Shown here: positions 23,901-35,082 of the stretch, in pieces
Position numbering within the stretch: position 1 is the stretch's first letter
Layout: each line of letters begins with the position of its first letter
From: Amblyornis subalaris
Lineage: Eukaryota; Chordata; Aves; Passeriformes; Ptilonorhynchidae
Assembly (NCBI GenBank): GCA_018881555.1
Contig: JACAXG010000014.1
Span: 2,099,959 to 2,163,958 of the forward strand
Direction: 5' to 3'
DNA length: 64,000 nucleotides
Notes under the pieces: model-generated
What the model was told of the DNA's origin: nothing
Seen by the model: only the letters and a program-made list of their open reading frames with translations
Databases searched by the model: none
Program-made: the position numbers and the translations under genes

Positions 23901-25237
23901 AGTTGTGAAGGTGCAAAGTGAGCGTGAGCAAAACCCGTGTGCTGGTGCTCAAGAAAATGGTGTTTCACCAAAAAAAAAAGGCTTTGTAAAAGCTCTGTTT
24001 GAAGGAAATATTTTTGCTTCCATTCTCCTCGAGGAATCTGCTCTGGAGCTGGAAGGTTTCCGTTGCTTTCTGGATAATAATACCGGAATTTGGGATGCAA
24101 AAGAAATGGGTGAATTCAGGACCAGTTTCCAAGGATCAGCTCCATCCCACTTCAGCTGTCTCTGATGGGTATTCCCAAACCAGGGAGNTGAAGCTGTGGG
24201 TGGGTGTAGGAGTGAATTCCTCCTCCAAAGGGAATGGTGAAACTCCTTTAGTTTTGGCCNGGTCTTCATCCATTGCCCCCACACCCATGAACGGGTAGGA
24301 ATTCTCCCCAGCAGGAAATAATCTGGGAAATCTTTGGGAAATCCTGATTTACAGGAGGAACACACNTTGGGGAGTGTCTGGCACCGGGACCACAGGGTCA
24401 GGAAGAGTCAGGAATATTCTCCAGGCGGAATTGGTGTTCTGAGCTGAGCCCAACACAAAGACNAGCAGCTTCACCCAGCTCCGGACAAAACCAGTGTTTA
24501 TTCCTTCAGCTGCATCCAAGCTGGAGTTCTGCTCTTTATTCCCTGTTTTTGTGAGGAGAGGAGGGGTCCCAGCAGTGGGGTTTGGCTCAGAACACTTCCC
24601 TGTCCCTGGAATTCTTCAGGAGAGCTGTCAGCTCCATTTTCCCCCCAGTTNAGTGAAGGACAAAGGCAGAAGCTCTAGGATAGAATGCTGGATTTTGTTT
24701 ACCTTTGTGGGAAGCTCCAGGGAGTTCTGTTTGCTCCTGATAAGTCNGGGAAGTTTTAGCTGTGTGAGCCCCAAACCCTGGCTTTGGATCCCAGCAGGAT
24801 GGGCTCTTTTTCCTGAGAAAAATGCACATTTTGCACACGTGGATGTTGCTGTTTTGGGGGTGGAAGAGCCTCTGCAGCCCAGGTTAAACTCAACAAAAGG
24901 AGTTTGTGGTTTGGGCCTGGTTTAAAATTCTGGATTTGCTCTGCACAACTTGTTAAATTACGAACATTTTTCCATACCCAGATGTTTTTAACAATATCCT
25001 GGAGCTGTTTTGCTCTTCTTTCGAGCTGTCCAACACTCCCAGGTGCCTCCTGGCTGTAGAAGGAGACTTTTCCTTTTCAATTAAATCACTGAGATTGTAA
25101 CTGAGGGCTACGAGCTCACAAAGGATTTGTTTTCCTGGGATCGAGATCGTGGCGAGTCTGACAAAAGCTTAAGCGGGTTTTTTGGGATTCAAGCCTTATT
25201 TTTTCCTCATTCCCAGGAAGCTGATGGAGTTATTTTT
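20986..25237. other. Repeat-poor 4.2-kb non-coding stretch
   Basis: One of the longest intervals without a CR1 copy. It contains isolated N calls and open frames of at most 143 codons (24494-24925, +), none with a recognisable domain. Several AT-rich patches (about 21840-22000 and 22620-22780) show no clear motif density. No gene, RNA or tandem array was identified. Confidence 0.5.
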
Positions 25238-25440
25238 GGGAGGTGCGGGAGGCCCTGGCACAGGTTGCCCAGAGAAGCTGTGGCTTCCCCATCCCTGGAA
25301 GTGTCCAAGGCCAGGCTGGACAGGGCTTGGAGCAACCTGGGATAGTGGAAAGTGTCCCTGCCCATGGCAGGGGTGGAACTGGATGGGCTGTAAGGTCCTT
25401 TCCAACCCAAACCATTCTCTGATATTTTTCTATGATTTTT
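25238..25440 (+). mobile_element. CR1 3'-end copy, ~200 bp
   Basis: GGGAGGTGCGGGAGGCCCTG leads into GGCACAGGTTGCCCAGAGAA, GCTGTGGCTTCCCCATCCCT, GGAGCAACCTGGGATAGTGG and CCTTTCCAACCCAAACCATT, ending in CTCTGATATTTTTCTATGAT. Plus orientation. This copy keeps GTTGCCCAGAGAAG, the form found in the CR1 consensus, where many neighbours have GTTCCCAGAGAAG or GATCCCAGAGAAG. Confidence 0.95.
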
Positions 25441-25620
25441 TATTGATAGAAAGGACTTGTAAAAGGGCTTCAGGCCAAATGGCAGCTTCCCGGAAATTCT
25501 ACAAATTATATAGCTGAGTTTTCCATTGTTCTATAAACTCTGTACCTGATGAGGACAGTGAGCTAAAATTTCAATATGTCTTCACATGGTTTTTCAATTC
25601 ACATCAATCCATAAGTCATA

Positions 25621-25660
25621 GTAATAATAATATAATAATAATAATATCATCATCATTATC
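25621..25660. repeat. Degenerate (AAT)n / (ATC)n microsatellite
   Basis: GTAATAATAATATAATAATA, then ATAATATCATCATCATTATC: an interrupted AAT run passing into ATC units, suggesting an old and partly decayed microsatellite. Confidence 0.8.
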
Positions 25661-26323
25661 CTTAAATATCCTCATTCCCTCAAATCAGTGAGGACAAACC
25701 ACCCTTGCAAAAATATTCCTCGCTTCAGGCTGCTGGCCTTCCAAATACCTTCAAATAAGGAAAAAGGAGGATTTCTGCAGGAANAAGTGTAGAGTTTCGA
25801 GTGGAATTGCAGCTTGAGGAAGTGATTGACATCCTGACACGAATTAATGAGGAATTCAGCTCTGGGAGAGGGCTCTGAGCTCTCCTCGGTGCTGGGGAGG
25901 GGAGTGTTCAACACCTTTCATCAGCTCGAGCATCTTGTTTTAATAAATCAGTGCAAGAACTGGGAGAGCCCGGAGGGAGGCACGGGAATGAGGAAGCCCT
26001 GGAAAACACGAGGGGTGATTAAAAGTTTAAGTGGCTTGGGGCTGGTGGGAAAGAGAAGCCTGTAACAGAATATTACAAGCCTGGAGCCCGAGGTGGATTA
26101 TTGCAGGGATCTTCCTTTAAATGAAGAAGGCTGCTTTTTATGGAATGGGGGAAACAGGGAAGCTGCTNGGTGTTGAGATGGCACAGGCTGGGATTACTCG
26201 GGAATAAATCTGATATCCAGACAAAAGTTGAAATAACAAAGTTGGCAACACTAGGGCTCAGTTTCCAATCCATAACCCGAACCCTTCCCAGCCAGGTGAC
26301 TCCAGAGAGCATCGCTTGGAAGC

Positions 26324-26408
26324 AAACTCCAGCCAGGCTGTGATTCCAGCCAGAAAACTCCAGCTAGGATGTGGTTCCAGCCAGAAAAGTCCTGCCGGGT
26401 CTGTGGGA
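26324..26408. repeat. 31-bp minisatellite, ~2.7 copies
   Basis: Unit 1 (26324-26354) starts AAACTCCAGCCAGGCTGTGA. Unit 2 (26355-26385) starts AAACTCCAGCTAGGATGTGG. A partial third unit starts AAAGTCCTGCCGGGTCTGTG. Units 1 and 2 differ at only a few positions and share the TTCCAGCCAGA end. The GCCAGGTGACTCCAGAG sequence just upstream (near 26290) may be a decayed earlier unit. Confidence 0.85.
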
Positions 26409-27189
26409 GCCCCAACTCTTCAGCACTGAAACAGCATCACCCTCATTGCACCCTTCCCAGAGTTCATCCTTCCTGAGCAACGTTCCCTCAGCAGGGCACA
26501 GCAGCAGCCAGGAGGAAAGGAATTGTTTCTCCTTGCACAGGAATGCTCGGAGAAGAGGCCCCTGGGACTGCTCCAAGCGAGTGCAATTTTTCCAAGCATC
26601 TCTAGGAAGAGTTTCAGCATCTGCTTTTAGCTCATCATTTACCCAAAGCTTGTGCAGAGACAGAGGAATAAAAATCCAGTGCCCCCCTCCTGGGGCAAGG
26701 TGCCTGTTCAAGAGGATTGGTGACCCCACCGGTGCCATTTGGGCTGGAATTATTGCTGGGATATTGGGAATTCTTTGTGCAGGAAGCAAAGTAGAATGGC
26801 TCCAGGAGAAGTTGTTTTTTCCTTCTGTTCTTGTTTTTTTTCCCCTTATCTAAAAGTGTTTGTCGTTTAANAGAGGGGATAAATGACATTTATGGAAGTA
26901 AAGAAAGTGGAAGTGGGGCTGGGTTATGGTGTTTGTGACTTGGGATAGCAATATCATAATTTTTATTGTATTTTACACGCTTGAAGGTACTTCTGAAATA
27001 ATAACTGACTTTATTGTGACTCGTAAAAATCCTTTAACAGACAACACAATCCAGGCTGCTGGACAAAATATGGAAGTGTCACGTTTAAATCGGTTGGATA
27101 AGGAACAGAAAAATCATCAGGAAGGTGAGAGAAGGCAGCAGAAAGGCTGAGACAGCAGCACAGTGATGGGGGAAATGCTCGGTGGTCNC

Positions 27190-27270
27190 TGGTGCCCTTG
27201 GCAGTGCTGGGNAAATGCTTGGATTTCATGGTCTTGGANGNCTTTTCCAACCTAANTAATTCCATGATGC
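27190..27270 (+). mobile_element. CR1 terminal stub, N-rich
   Basis: TGGTGCCCTTGGCAGTGCTG, AAATGCTTGGATTTCATGGT and TTTTCCAACCTAANTAATTC match the terminus of the CR1 type reading 'ttggacttgatgatcttggaggtcttttccaacc'. Plus orientation. At least five N bases fall within about 70 bp, the densest cluster in this part of the window. Confidence 0.85.
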
Positions 27271-28924
27271 TGAGTTTTTGTGGGAACCCTCTGCCNGAAC
27301 NGGCTCATGCTAAGATATTTCTCTATTCCAGGTGTCAACTTCCCATCAACCTTTCCCAGCCCGTGCTTTTGAACGGCAGACGTGGAAAGAGAGGGGATCT
27401 TTGTAGCACAAAGGTCACAAATCAAAGTTTTCTTTTCACAGCTTTGTCATTCCTTTGTTGAGATTTCACCCAGCAAAACTCCTTCCCTGCGCGGGGAGGA
27501 ACGAACCAGTAAAATTCCAGCACGTATAAATGACTTTTTTAATCAGGAAGTGGTTTTTTTCCATTCCTGCAGCCTCTGGCATTCAGGGCTGGGGAGCCAA
27601 GGGAAGGTGGATTTGGAGAAGGAGGATTTGGCGTTCACGAGAGGTGAGATTGAGTGTCCAGTCAAAAAAACTCCAAGTGATAATGTTGGCACATTCCAGA
27701 ACTTCCTTGCCCCTTTCCTCCCCTTCCCATAAACANCACGAGCCTGACTTCAGCACATTTAGAAGTGTCCACTCAGATAATTCCCTTTAATTATGAATTC
27801 CTTGCCCTGCTCAGCTCGGGTGGCAATGGTGCGGAAAAAGCCAAGCGCTGGGGCTTTGCAATCTGCTGCAGTTTGGCACGGGGCGATCCAGCTCTTCCGT
27901 GCTTCCCAAGGAATGACAGGAATGACAAAACAGCTGCTTTTGTCCAAATTCTTGATTTTCTCCCCAAATTGTTTATTTTCTCCCAACTTTTCCAGCCTTT
28001 NCTCTTAATGCACGCTCAGGCTTGCCGCGCCCTGGAGCTGCCAGGCTCTCAGCCCCCGTGGGCTGATGCAGCTGAATTTTACTGCAACTTCTCCAATAAA
28101 TTGCAATCTGCTTTATTTTTTTTTTTTTTAATTTTTATGGGAAGATTTAGCAGCCCCAACAGCTGAGGAACTTTCTGGAACTCTCAAAAAGAAGCTGCAG
28201 GTCGGTTTTAAACAAATGGGCCTGGNGTACAACAGCTTAGCAGCAGTGGATTTGCATTAAGGTTATCATTAAAGTCATTTAAGTGCTTGGGAGCAGATTT
28301 TTCCTTGGATATAGGTGGGACCTGCTGTCTTCTCTTCGCCAAAGGTCTGATTTTTTTATCCTGTGGGGATTTTTATCCCTGGTTTATCTCTGGAGCTGCT
28401 CCTGGTGGCTTCACGCTGACCCCGGGATCAGCTCAGCGTTGGTTTTTGTGGGATTTATCCACTTTTAATCCCTGCAGGACCTGGAATGTGCAGTGGGAAC
28501 AGCCATAAACACCTGTCCTGGACTCTTTGTTTTCCCAGGAGAGGGTTTGGGGNGATTTGGCCTTCTCAGCCTGGGCAGCACCCGGCACCTGAGCTGATCC
28601 AGGAAAAGTTTCCTGAAGGTTTTTCCAGTGAAACCACAGCACAGAACCACTTTGGTTGGAATGTTTTGCTTTGTACAGGATGCTCAGGGATATCTGGTTG
28701 TATTTTATTGACTTCTGCTAAACAAAAGAGTGGAAAATTTCCTTTTTTGCTTTACTTTTTACCCTTTCCTCCACTTCCTTTTACCAGACTGGTTTTTTTT
28801 TTCACTTCAGCATCCCAAACATTCCAATGACTTTTATCCATAGTAATGATTCACTGGTAAAAAATGGTTTCATTCCTNCCCATTTTGCTAAAGCCTGAGG
28901 TGAAGTTTGGGATGAATGATAAAA
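27271..28924. other. Unique non-coding stretch
   Basis: About 1.65 kb with no CR1 copy. A T-run of 13 lies near 28118. Open frames of up to 133 codons (27765-28166, +) end in the T-run and show no domain. Confidence 0.5.
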
Positions 28925-29040
28925 ATCCTGGAATNGTTTGGTTTGGAAGGACCTTAAAGCTCATCCAGCCCCACTCCCTGCCATGGGCAGGGACACCTTC
29001 TGCTATCCCACGTCCAAACCCCATCCCNGAACATTTCCAG
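28925..29040 (-). mobile_element. CR1 3'-end copy, ~115 bp
   Basis: Read on +: ATCCTGGAATNGTTTGGTTT, GGAAGGACCTTAAAGCTCAT, CCCTGCCATGGGCAGGGACA, CCTTCTGCTATCCCACGTCC, then ACATTTCCAGGATCC. Sense is minus. The 'gttgctccaagcc' and 'aacctggccttgg' blocks are largely deleted. Confidence 0.92.
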
Positions 29041-30909
29041 GATCCAAACCAGGAGCGAGGGCTGGTGCCAGAAGGAAAAACCATCTCCCCAGGCCAATAG
29101 ATTGGATAACTATGCCCTGAGGAACAGGGGGATTAATTAACAAGCCAGGATTAACGAGGTAAATTGATGAGAGTGGGGCTTTTTATGGGATAATTTATAA
29201 CAAACTGTGTCAGTGAGGCAGGAATCAGTCCCTATTCTGGTTGAGAATGGGGCTGGCTCTCAGTTCCCCTACAGATATTGCTGAAATTCCCAGTAAAATA
29301 CAGAATTAGGAACAGTTTTGAGGTTATGGAATGACACCTGTGTGTGGCTGTAGGATAAATGCAGGGAACTGTTGCAGAGAGAGCACAAAACGAGCNAAGA
29401 ATGGGCAAAATTCCTTTGCTTCCCTCAGGTGTGTATTTAAAGTGTTCTTTAGGGTCGTTGCAGAGAAGGTGGTGATGTGGTTCATNCAGAATTGCAGAAG
29501 AACAGGATTCTTGCAGGAGGATTTTTATTATTTTTCTTGTCTTTTTTCCCCTGTTGTCTCCCAGGAAAAATTCCNTATTTTACAGCAGCAGCCACGTGAC
29601 AAAACCAAGCACGTGGAGGAGCATCAAAGGNTGTCCCTTCAGCTTCCAAAACCAAGGGAAAAGCAGAATTCTTCCATCCCTCCCCTCCCTCTGCTGGTCA
29701 GCCGAGATGGGATCCAACAATCCCGGTTTGTGAGGGATGGAACAAACCCCGTACCCATCCCGGAGCATCCCAGCCGGAGGGGCTGGACCCACTGTTCCCG
29801 AGGCTCTTTGGCTCTGCCAGCACTCAGCACGTTCCCAAGGGTTCCACATGTGCTCTTGCATCGGGATTTCTGCGGGAGCAGCTCTGAATTCGAGGAATTC
29901 TGGAAGCCAAGTGCTTTTCCAGGGGTAGAACTCCCCTTAATGGGAATTGTGTTGATGAGAGGGAGAAAAGAGTGGGTTTTAAATGCCCGTTGAATGACAA
30001 TATTTTTGAATTTTTTTTAAATATCCCATGGGAAATTCACACCAAGTGCACAACAAACCTCTTCATTTTAGCCTAAAAAAAAGTATGAAAAATCACATCA
30101 CAATGTCCTGGCGTTTGTATTTGAATAACATTTAGGTAATCATGGAATCATTGAAGTTTCCTGTGGAAATGCAGGATTGATGCAAACCCAGGTGTTTAGG
30201 ATTGGGTACCACAACAGGGATATCTCATCCCACTGATTAAAGAGCCTTCCCAGCCTTTTTAGTGCTGGGGATGGAGGGTTTGGGGTCAAACGGGTTTGGC
30301 TCTGTCCTTTGCTACTCTTTCCTCTGTCTCTCCAAATCAAATTTAATACAAATCTTCCCTGCAAAAGTTTCTTCCAATCCTACTTTTGGTGGATTTATCC
30401 CCTTTGCCTTGCTCCAANCTTTCCTCAGCTGCTTTCCCGGAGCCTCCGGCAGGGGTGAGACCCTTTGTGTATTGTGGGAAGCTGGAAGTGCTGGATAACC
30501 ATTCCAGGCATAAACATGTCATTTATTATTATTGTGATTATGATTATTGTTGTTATTCTCTTTATGATGATGGTGANGGGGTTGTTTGGGGTGAGGTTAA
30601 AAGAGGGAAGGGTTATTCCCTCTCTGGAGTTGGGTCGAGGGCCCCTGGGCTGTGCAGGGACAATAAATGAGTTGTTTTCCTCAGCAAGGCTGNGACCCTG
30701 GAGACTGCAGCGATCCCGAGGTTTTGGCAGGATTCCCTGGAGCGACGAGGAGCAGCAGGAGGGTGCTGGGAGTTCGAGCAGTGCAACATGAACAGAGTTT
30801 AAAACATCAATCCCGGGGCTGGGACACCTNAAAGTGGGGTCTTGGAAAGGGCAAAACGATGAAAACTGGGAGAATTCCCGAGGCACAAACGGGAGCTGAA
30901 CGCTGGAGA
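29041..30909. other. Unique stretch with one long chance frame
   Basis: About 1.9 kb. A plus-strand open frame of 220 codons (29331-29993) is the longest on that strand. It contains four N-bearing codons, has low-complexity composition and no recognisable domain. A minus frame of 153 codons (30425-30886) overlaps a plus frame of 108 codons. No splice structure can be defended. Confidence 0.5.
30521..30558. repeat. Degenerate trinucleotide (ATT)n run
   Basis: ATTTATTATTATTGTGATTA, then TGATTATTGTTGTTATTC: ATT units interspersed with GTT and GAT. It is an old interrupted microsatellite. Confidence 0.75.
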
Positions 30910-30940
30910 GCTGGACTCGATGATTTTGGAGATCTTTTCT
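30910..30940 (+). mobile_element. Possible CR1 terminal stub (very short)
   Basis: AGCTGGACTCGATGATTTTG followed by GAGATCTTTTC resembles the last 30-40 bases of CR1 ('ctggactagatgatcttggaggtc'). The expected 'ttccaacc' does not follow. It may be a chance match or a heavily mutated stub. Confidence 0.4.
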
Positions 30941-31639
30941 TATTGTTGTTACTTTTTGGGGGGAGGAAGGTGTTTAATTCCACGTAAATCGGTTTTTCAC
31001 TAGNCAAGCATTGGATAAATTCCCTCAAAAATATAATAAACACAAAAATCCNGTGCAAACACCTTCCCCGGTGGCTTTTAGGTAATAAAGGTGTGGTANT
31101 TAAACAGTTTAACCTCATTTGGGTGTCACCATCCCTAGGGAGACACAAAGCTCCGTGAGGACTTGCAGGTCATAGATGGGACAAAAAAAAAAAGGGTAAA
31201 TTTATGATTTTTTGCGATGACAACACCTGGAGAGATCCAATTATTTTTAATTTCTTAAAATCCCTGAATTCTGGGGTAAAACAGTGGAAATTTTGGAGAA
31301 GTCAGGCTGATGTTTTTTCCACCCTTCCATATTTGCTGTCTCCAGGCTAAAAGTGCCCCCGAGCCTCCCATCCCTCCCNGCAGGCGCAGTCGTGGGCTCA
31401 GCTTTGGGAGGTGATTGTTGCTCTCAGGTGGAATAGGAATTTAGGGAAAGGTTTATGGGACTCCAGGCTCGGGTAGGAATAAAATATGAACCGGGAAGAG
31501 CCGAGAATTTCCTCTCTGTGGCTGGAAATTCGAGTCTGTCGTNGCTGTGGAGTCTGGGAATTTTGATGTGGTATTAAAGATACCTATCAAAGATGGGCAG
31601 AGGAGAAAGTTTGGGGCTGTTTCAGGAAGGTGTTGCTTG
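30941..31639. other. Unique non-coding spacer
   Basis: About 700 bp with no recognised repeat or exon. An A-run of 11 lies near 31185. Confidence 0.5.
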
Positions 31640-31960
31640 AAGAGACCCCCTCNGATAATTTTGGCACAAACAATATTAAAAGTATTGCATGAAACAAACT
31701 CTGATTGAGGGGGCTTTCAAAAATGTGCTGTGGGTAATAAATAATTACCAGAAAAATAGAGAGGTTTAAAATTACTCAAAGCAATTTTGCTTGAAAGGGA
31801 ATTCTGTGTGAATTGATGACATAAAATAAGTGATAAGAAATCTGTGGTAACTTATGGCATTTTTTGATTCTTTAAGTACCATAAAAGCATCCTAAGTCTA
31901 AATAGTGATTATAATTCTCCTGGATCATTCCTGATGTTTGGATAATCTGTTTTAGTGGGC
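31640..31960. other. Candidate conserved non-coding element (weak)
   Basis: AT-rich, with GTAATAAATAATTACCAG (31733-31750), TTGATGACATAAAATAAGTG (31814-31833) and AGTGATTATAATTCTCCTGG near 31904. No open frame above 40 codons. Motif density and the absence of repeats suggest a regulatory element. This is inference only. Confidence 0.25.
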
Positions 31961-33436
31961 CCAGCTGTTTCCAAAGGGAGGAGCACGCACAGCACTGAGG
32001 AATTTCTGCTTTTCGTGGCTTTTTTCAGGTGGTTTTGCTGTCTGAATAATTAAACCTGGTAATGTAAACACAGGTTATCCCTGTGTTTCCCGGCAGCTGG
32101 AATCTCCCCTGATCCCAGAGNCTCCCAGTGTGCTCACAAGAACTGAAATATCCCTAATGGGATATTTCCTCGGGAAAGGAAAAGTTCTGTTAACAGAGTT
32201 TTNCACTCACTCCTCTCACAAAGGCAGCAAAATCCCGCACTGGAGGGACCTCCNAATCCGTGGCAAAAATGAGGAATTTAAACTCAGTCTCCACGCTGCA
32301 GTGTTTGGGAATGAGGTGTTTATTTTCCCCCAAAGCCATGGGGAGAGCAGGAGAGCGATAACACAACGTTCCGGGCAGAGCTTCCACGCGANGTTGGGAA
32401 TGCTAATTCCCGCAAAACTCGTTTATATCCGTGGTTATAGTTATTCCCTAACTCTGGAAAAGGGGCTGGCATCTCCCAGGGGTGCTGCTTGGACACGTCC
32501 AAGTNCATCAGTTGGAAGGTCAGCAGTTTTCCTGCCGGTGTGGCACGGATTTAATAAGTCAGGATTTCCGCAGAGGAAGGAATTTTGCCTGGGAATTTGT
32601 TGCAACCTGAAGCTGCTCCTTAATTCTCTGTGTCCCACCAACAGCTGCAATGATGGTCTGCTTAATAAAAGGAACGTGAGGATCAATCAATCCATATTTT
32701 TTATTCACTATAGGTAAAATTTATTAGAATTAATACTTTTTCCAAAGGTGCTAAAAGAGATTTGGCACAAGCAGAATCCAAAGTGTTGTCCCGGGGCTCT
32801 GAATGGCACCAGAGGAATTTCTCTGCTGCCTCTCAGTGTCCCAAACCCCAGGAGAGGCCCTGTGTGCTCAGAAAGCATCCCACAAATCTGCGGGAAAGGA
32901 GGAATCGGGAATATCATCGGTCACACCGGTNCCCAATGAACAGATCAATCAAACAAAACCGTAATGAGTCTCCCCAGGAGACGTGACGGGAGGGAATATC
33001 AGGGAAGATCAGGGAGTAAACACTATTTTCCAGCTTCAAACACACTGGAACTGATGGTGCAGGGACATTAATTACATGGAAAAAAAAAATTTAAAACGCT
33101 CAAAATGCACTTGACAGAATCCCTTTAAACTAAAACAGTATTCCAGCCTGCTAATGGCTTCTGGCTCCGAGAAGTTTCCACAGTTTTCTCTTTATTTAAG
33201 TCTTAAACTCCCGGAATTAAACGCGATTGGAAAATCAGTTATCTCGTTCTGCTTTATGCTCCTGCTAACTCAGCATCATTCCATGATCTTGTTTTCCAGG
33301 CTCCAAGTTTTCCCTCTCTGTCGCTGCCACAAAGTTGTGTTGGAGCTGAGGTGGGAGAACAATCCCTGAATTAAAGTGGGGTTTGATTTCTTTGTTGTTC
33401 TGTCCAGAGGACCAACTTCCCTCCCACTCCAGGACC
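31961..33436. other. Unique stretch, no gene recognised
   Basis: About 1.5 kb. A plus open frame of 195 codons (32130-32717) has N-interrupted codons and overlaps two minus frames. It has no recognisable domain and mixed composition, so it is not called as a gene. A short A-run lies near 33080. Confidence 0.5.
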
Positions 33437-33493
33437 TGNCNTGGGTTGGAAGGGACCTTAACAATCATCCCAATCCAGTCCCTGGCACTGCCT
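33437..33493 (-). mobile_element. CR1 terminal stub, left arm of an inverted pair
   Basis: GGGTTGGAAGGGACCTTAAC, AATCATCCCAATCCAGTCCC, then TGGCACTGCC: the reverse complement of a CR1 terminus, minus sense. It abuts a plus-sense CR1 terminus at 33494, so two CR1 ends face each other through their interior sides. Confidence 0.8.
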
Positions 33494-33540
33494 GATCCTT
33501 AAGATCCCTCCCAACCCAAACCATTGTGCAATTCCACGAT
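33494..33540 (+). mobile_element. CR1 terminal stub, right arm of an inverted pair
   Basis: TGATCCTTAAGATCCCTCCC, then AACCCAAACCATTGTGCAAT and TCCACGAT: the plus-sense CR1 terminus with a tail of the ATTCCACGAT type. Together with the preceding stub it can form an imperfect foldback of about 25 paired bases around a loop of roughly 40 bases. Confidence 0.82.
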
Positions 33541-35027
33541 CTTGTCCTGTTTGTGTGGCAGACGAGGCCGTGNGGAGCTGCCAGCAGCTCTTCCCATCCC
33601 GGAAAAGCCACGGGAACGTTAAAATGCTGCTGTTGTCATGGGAAGTGTATTTGGGAATAGAANTGGGGAAGGAAGGAGCAGCTGGAATGAAGTGAAATAT
33701 TGTCGGTCTTGAGTGGTTAAGTAGAAGTTACAGCTCTTCCCACCGAGGGAAAAAGCAATTCCCGAGGCCTGAACTCTGCAATAATGAAATTATTGGGAAT
33801 TGCTGCTGTAGCTCAGGGCCATCTGCTGCTGACGGATCAGAGCATCCTCAGGAATCTCCAAAGAAATCCATGGAAAGGCCGAGCACGGCCTGGCGGTTTG
33901 AGAGGCCGCGGAGCATCCCGGAGTTCCCCGGGANGAGCTGCGACACCTCCAGCCATAAACCCGCTTTGATTTCCAGGGAAAACAGAAATCCTCTCACTCA
34001 GAAAGGAGGAAAAAAAAAAATCCTACNGTTGAATTAAATTTTATATTTGTGGGAGCAACACCGTGGAATGCGTAGGCCTGAGTGTGGCTCAGGAAACATC
34101 CTGGATACAGCCTGGAAAAAAGGAGTTTGCAGAGCAGCCCCTGCAAAACGCGGATTAAAACGAGAGTGTCACCGTTTCCAAATATCCAACGTACGTCAGG
34201 CTCAGGAGTATTTAAGGATGTTCCTCGTGTGTTCCCTCTGTTGGGGCTGCTAAGGAGGATGGAGCGGAATAATCAGAGATAAGGCCCTTTTCAATTAACT
34301 GCTCCCTGCTGCTGCCCGCCCGTGGACAGCCATTCCTGGCACGTCATTCCGTCCNCGTGTTCCCGGAGAACCTTTGGACGTCGTGTGCTTGACCTCAGTT
34401 TTTAATGACATTATGAAGGCCTAGTTAAATATAAAANTATAAAAATAAGGATTTTGGAGCGCAGCTCTTCGTTGGAGTTCCTTGGGCTGTGTTTTTCCCG
34501 CGTTTTCAGCTCAGCTTGGGAATGTTTTTGTGTCCTGCTTTGGCTGCGGAAATTCACTGGCTGGTGTAACCCACCGGGAGCCACAGTGGGGAATGGGATG
34601 GAGCACAGAGAGCTGTTTTTGACAAAAAATAACAATGCTTTTATTCCCGGATCCGTGACCGAACACAGGCCAAGTCTGACCTTCCACTGCATCATTCCTT
34701 GAAGCCCCACTGATCCCAAAATGCAAGATTTCCAAGGAATAAATAGATATATTTCAATTTTTCTGTTTGAAGTTATCACCATTTTTTCCAAATTTAAATT
34801 TAAACTCAGTCTAACCCAAGTAATAGAAGTTAATACAGAAAGAGGTTTCTACTCTTAATCATTATTAAGTTTTTTACTTTTTAAAGTGACNAATCAAGGA
34901 ATAGAATAGAATATTCAACAGTTAAAAATTAATTAGCAAGCCTCAGTATTTCCATGTNAAATTAGTGCTAAAGCAGGAGTGGGATTTGTGCTTTATTCCT
35001 TCTGCAATGAAAAACATCCCATGAAAG
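33541..35027. other. Unique non-coding stretch
   Basis: About 1.5 kb, GC-richer in the first half and very AT-rich after 34740. Mirrored frames at 34411-34791 (-, 126 codons) and 34454-34702 (+) show no domain. No RNA gene or repeat was recognised. Confidence 0.5.
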
Positions 35028-35082
35028 GTTGGACCAGGTGATCTTCCAAGGTTCTTCCAACCTGGGCTGTTCTACAATTCCA
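35028..35082 (+). mobile_element. CR1 terminal stub, ~55 bp
   Basis: AAAGGTTGGACCAGGTGATC, TTCCAAGGTTCTTCCAACCT, GGGCTGTTCTACAATTCC. The 'ttggaccaggtgatc' form differs from the 'ggaatgggatgagc' form of the abundant copies, so it comes from another CR1 subfamily. Plus sense. Confidence 0.85.

Larger units (their letters stand above)
25441..27189. other. Non-coding stretch with two small repeats
   Basis: About 1.75 kb with no CR1. It contains a degenerate trinucleotide run (25621-25660) and a 31-bp minisatellite (26324-26408), described separately. Open frames of 160 codons (26371-26853, +) and 141 codons (26364-26789, -) lie opposite each other and are treated as chance. Confidence 0.5.

Noticed and set aside
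26758..26790. GGGATATTGGGAATTCTTTGT as a CR1 piece
   Set aside because: Only about 20 bases match and no adjoining CR1 block is present, so it is probably coincidence.
30137..30157. AATCATGGAATCATTGAAGTT as a CR1 tail
   Set aside because: Too short, and the following sequence does not continue as CR1.
32130..32717. 195-codon plus open frame
   Set aside because: N-disrupted codons, overlapping minus frames, mixed composition and no recognisable family.
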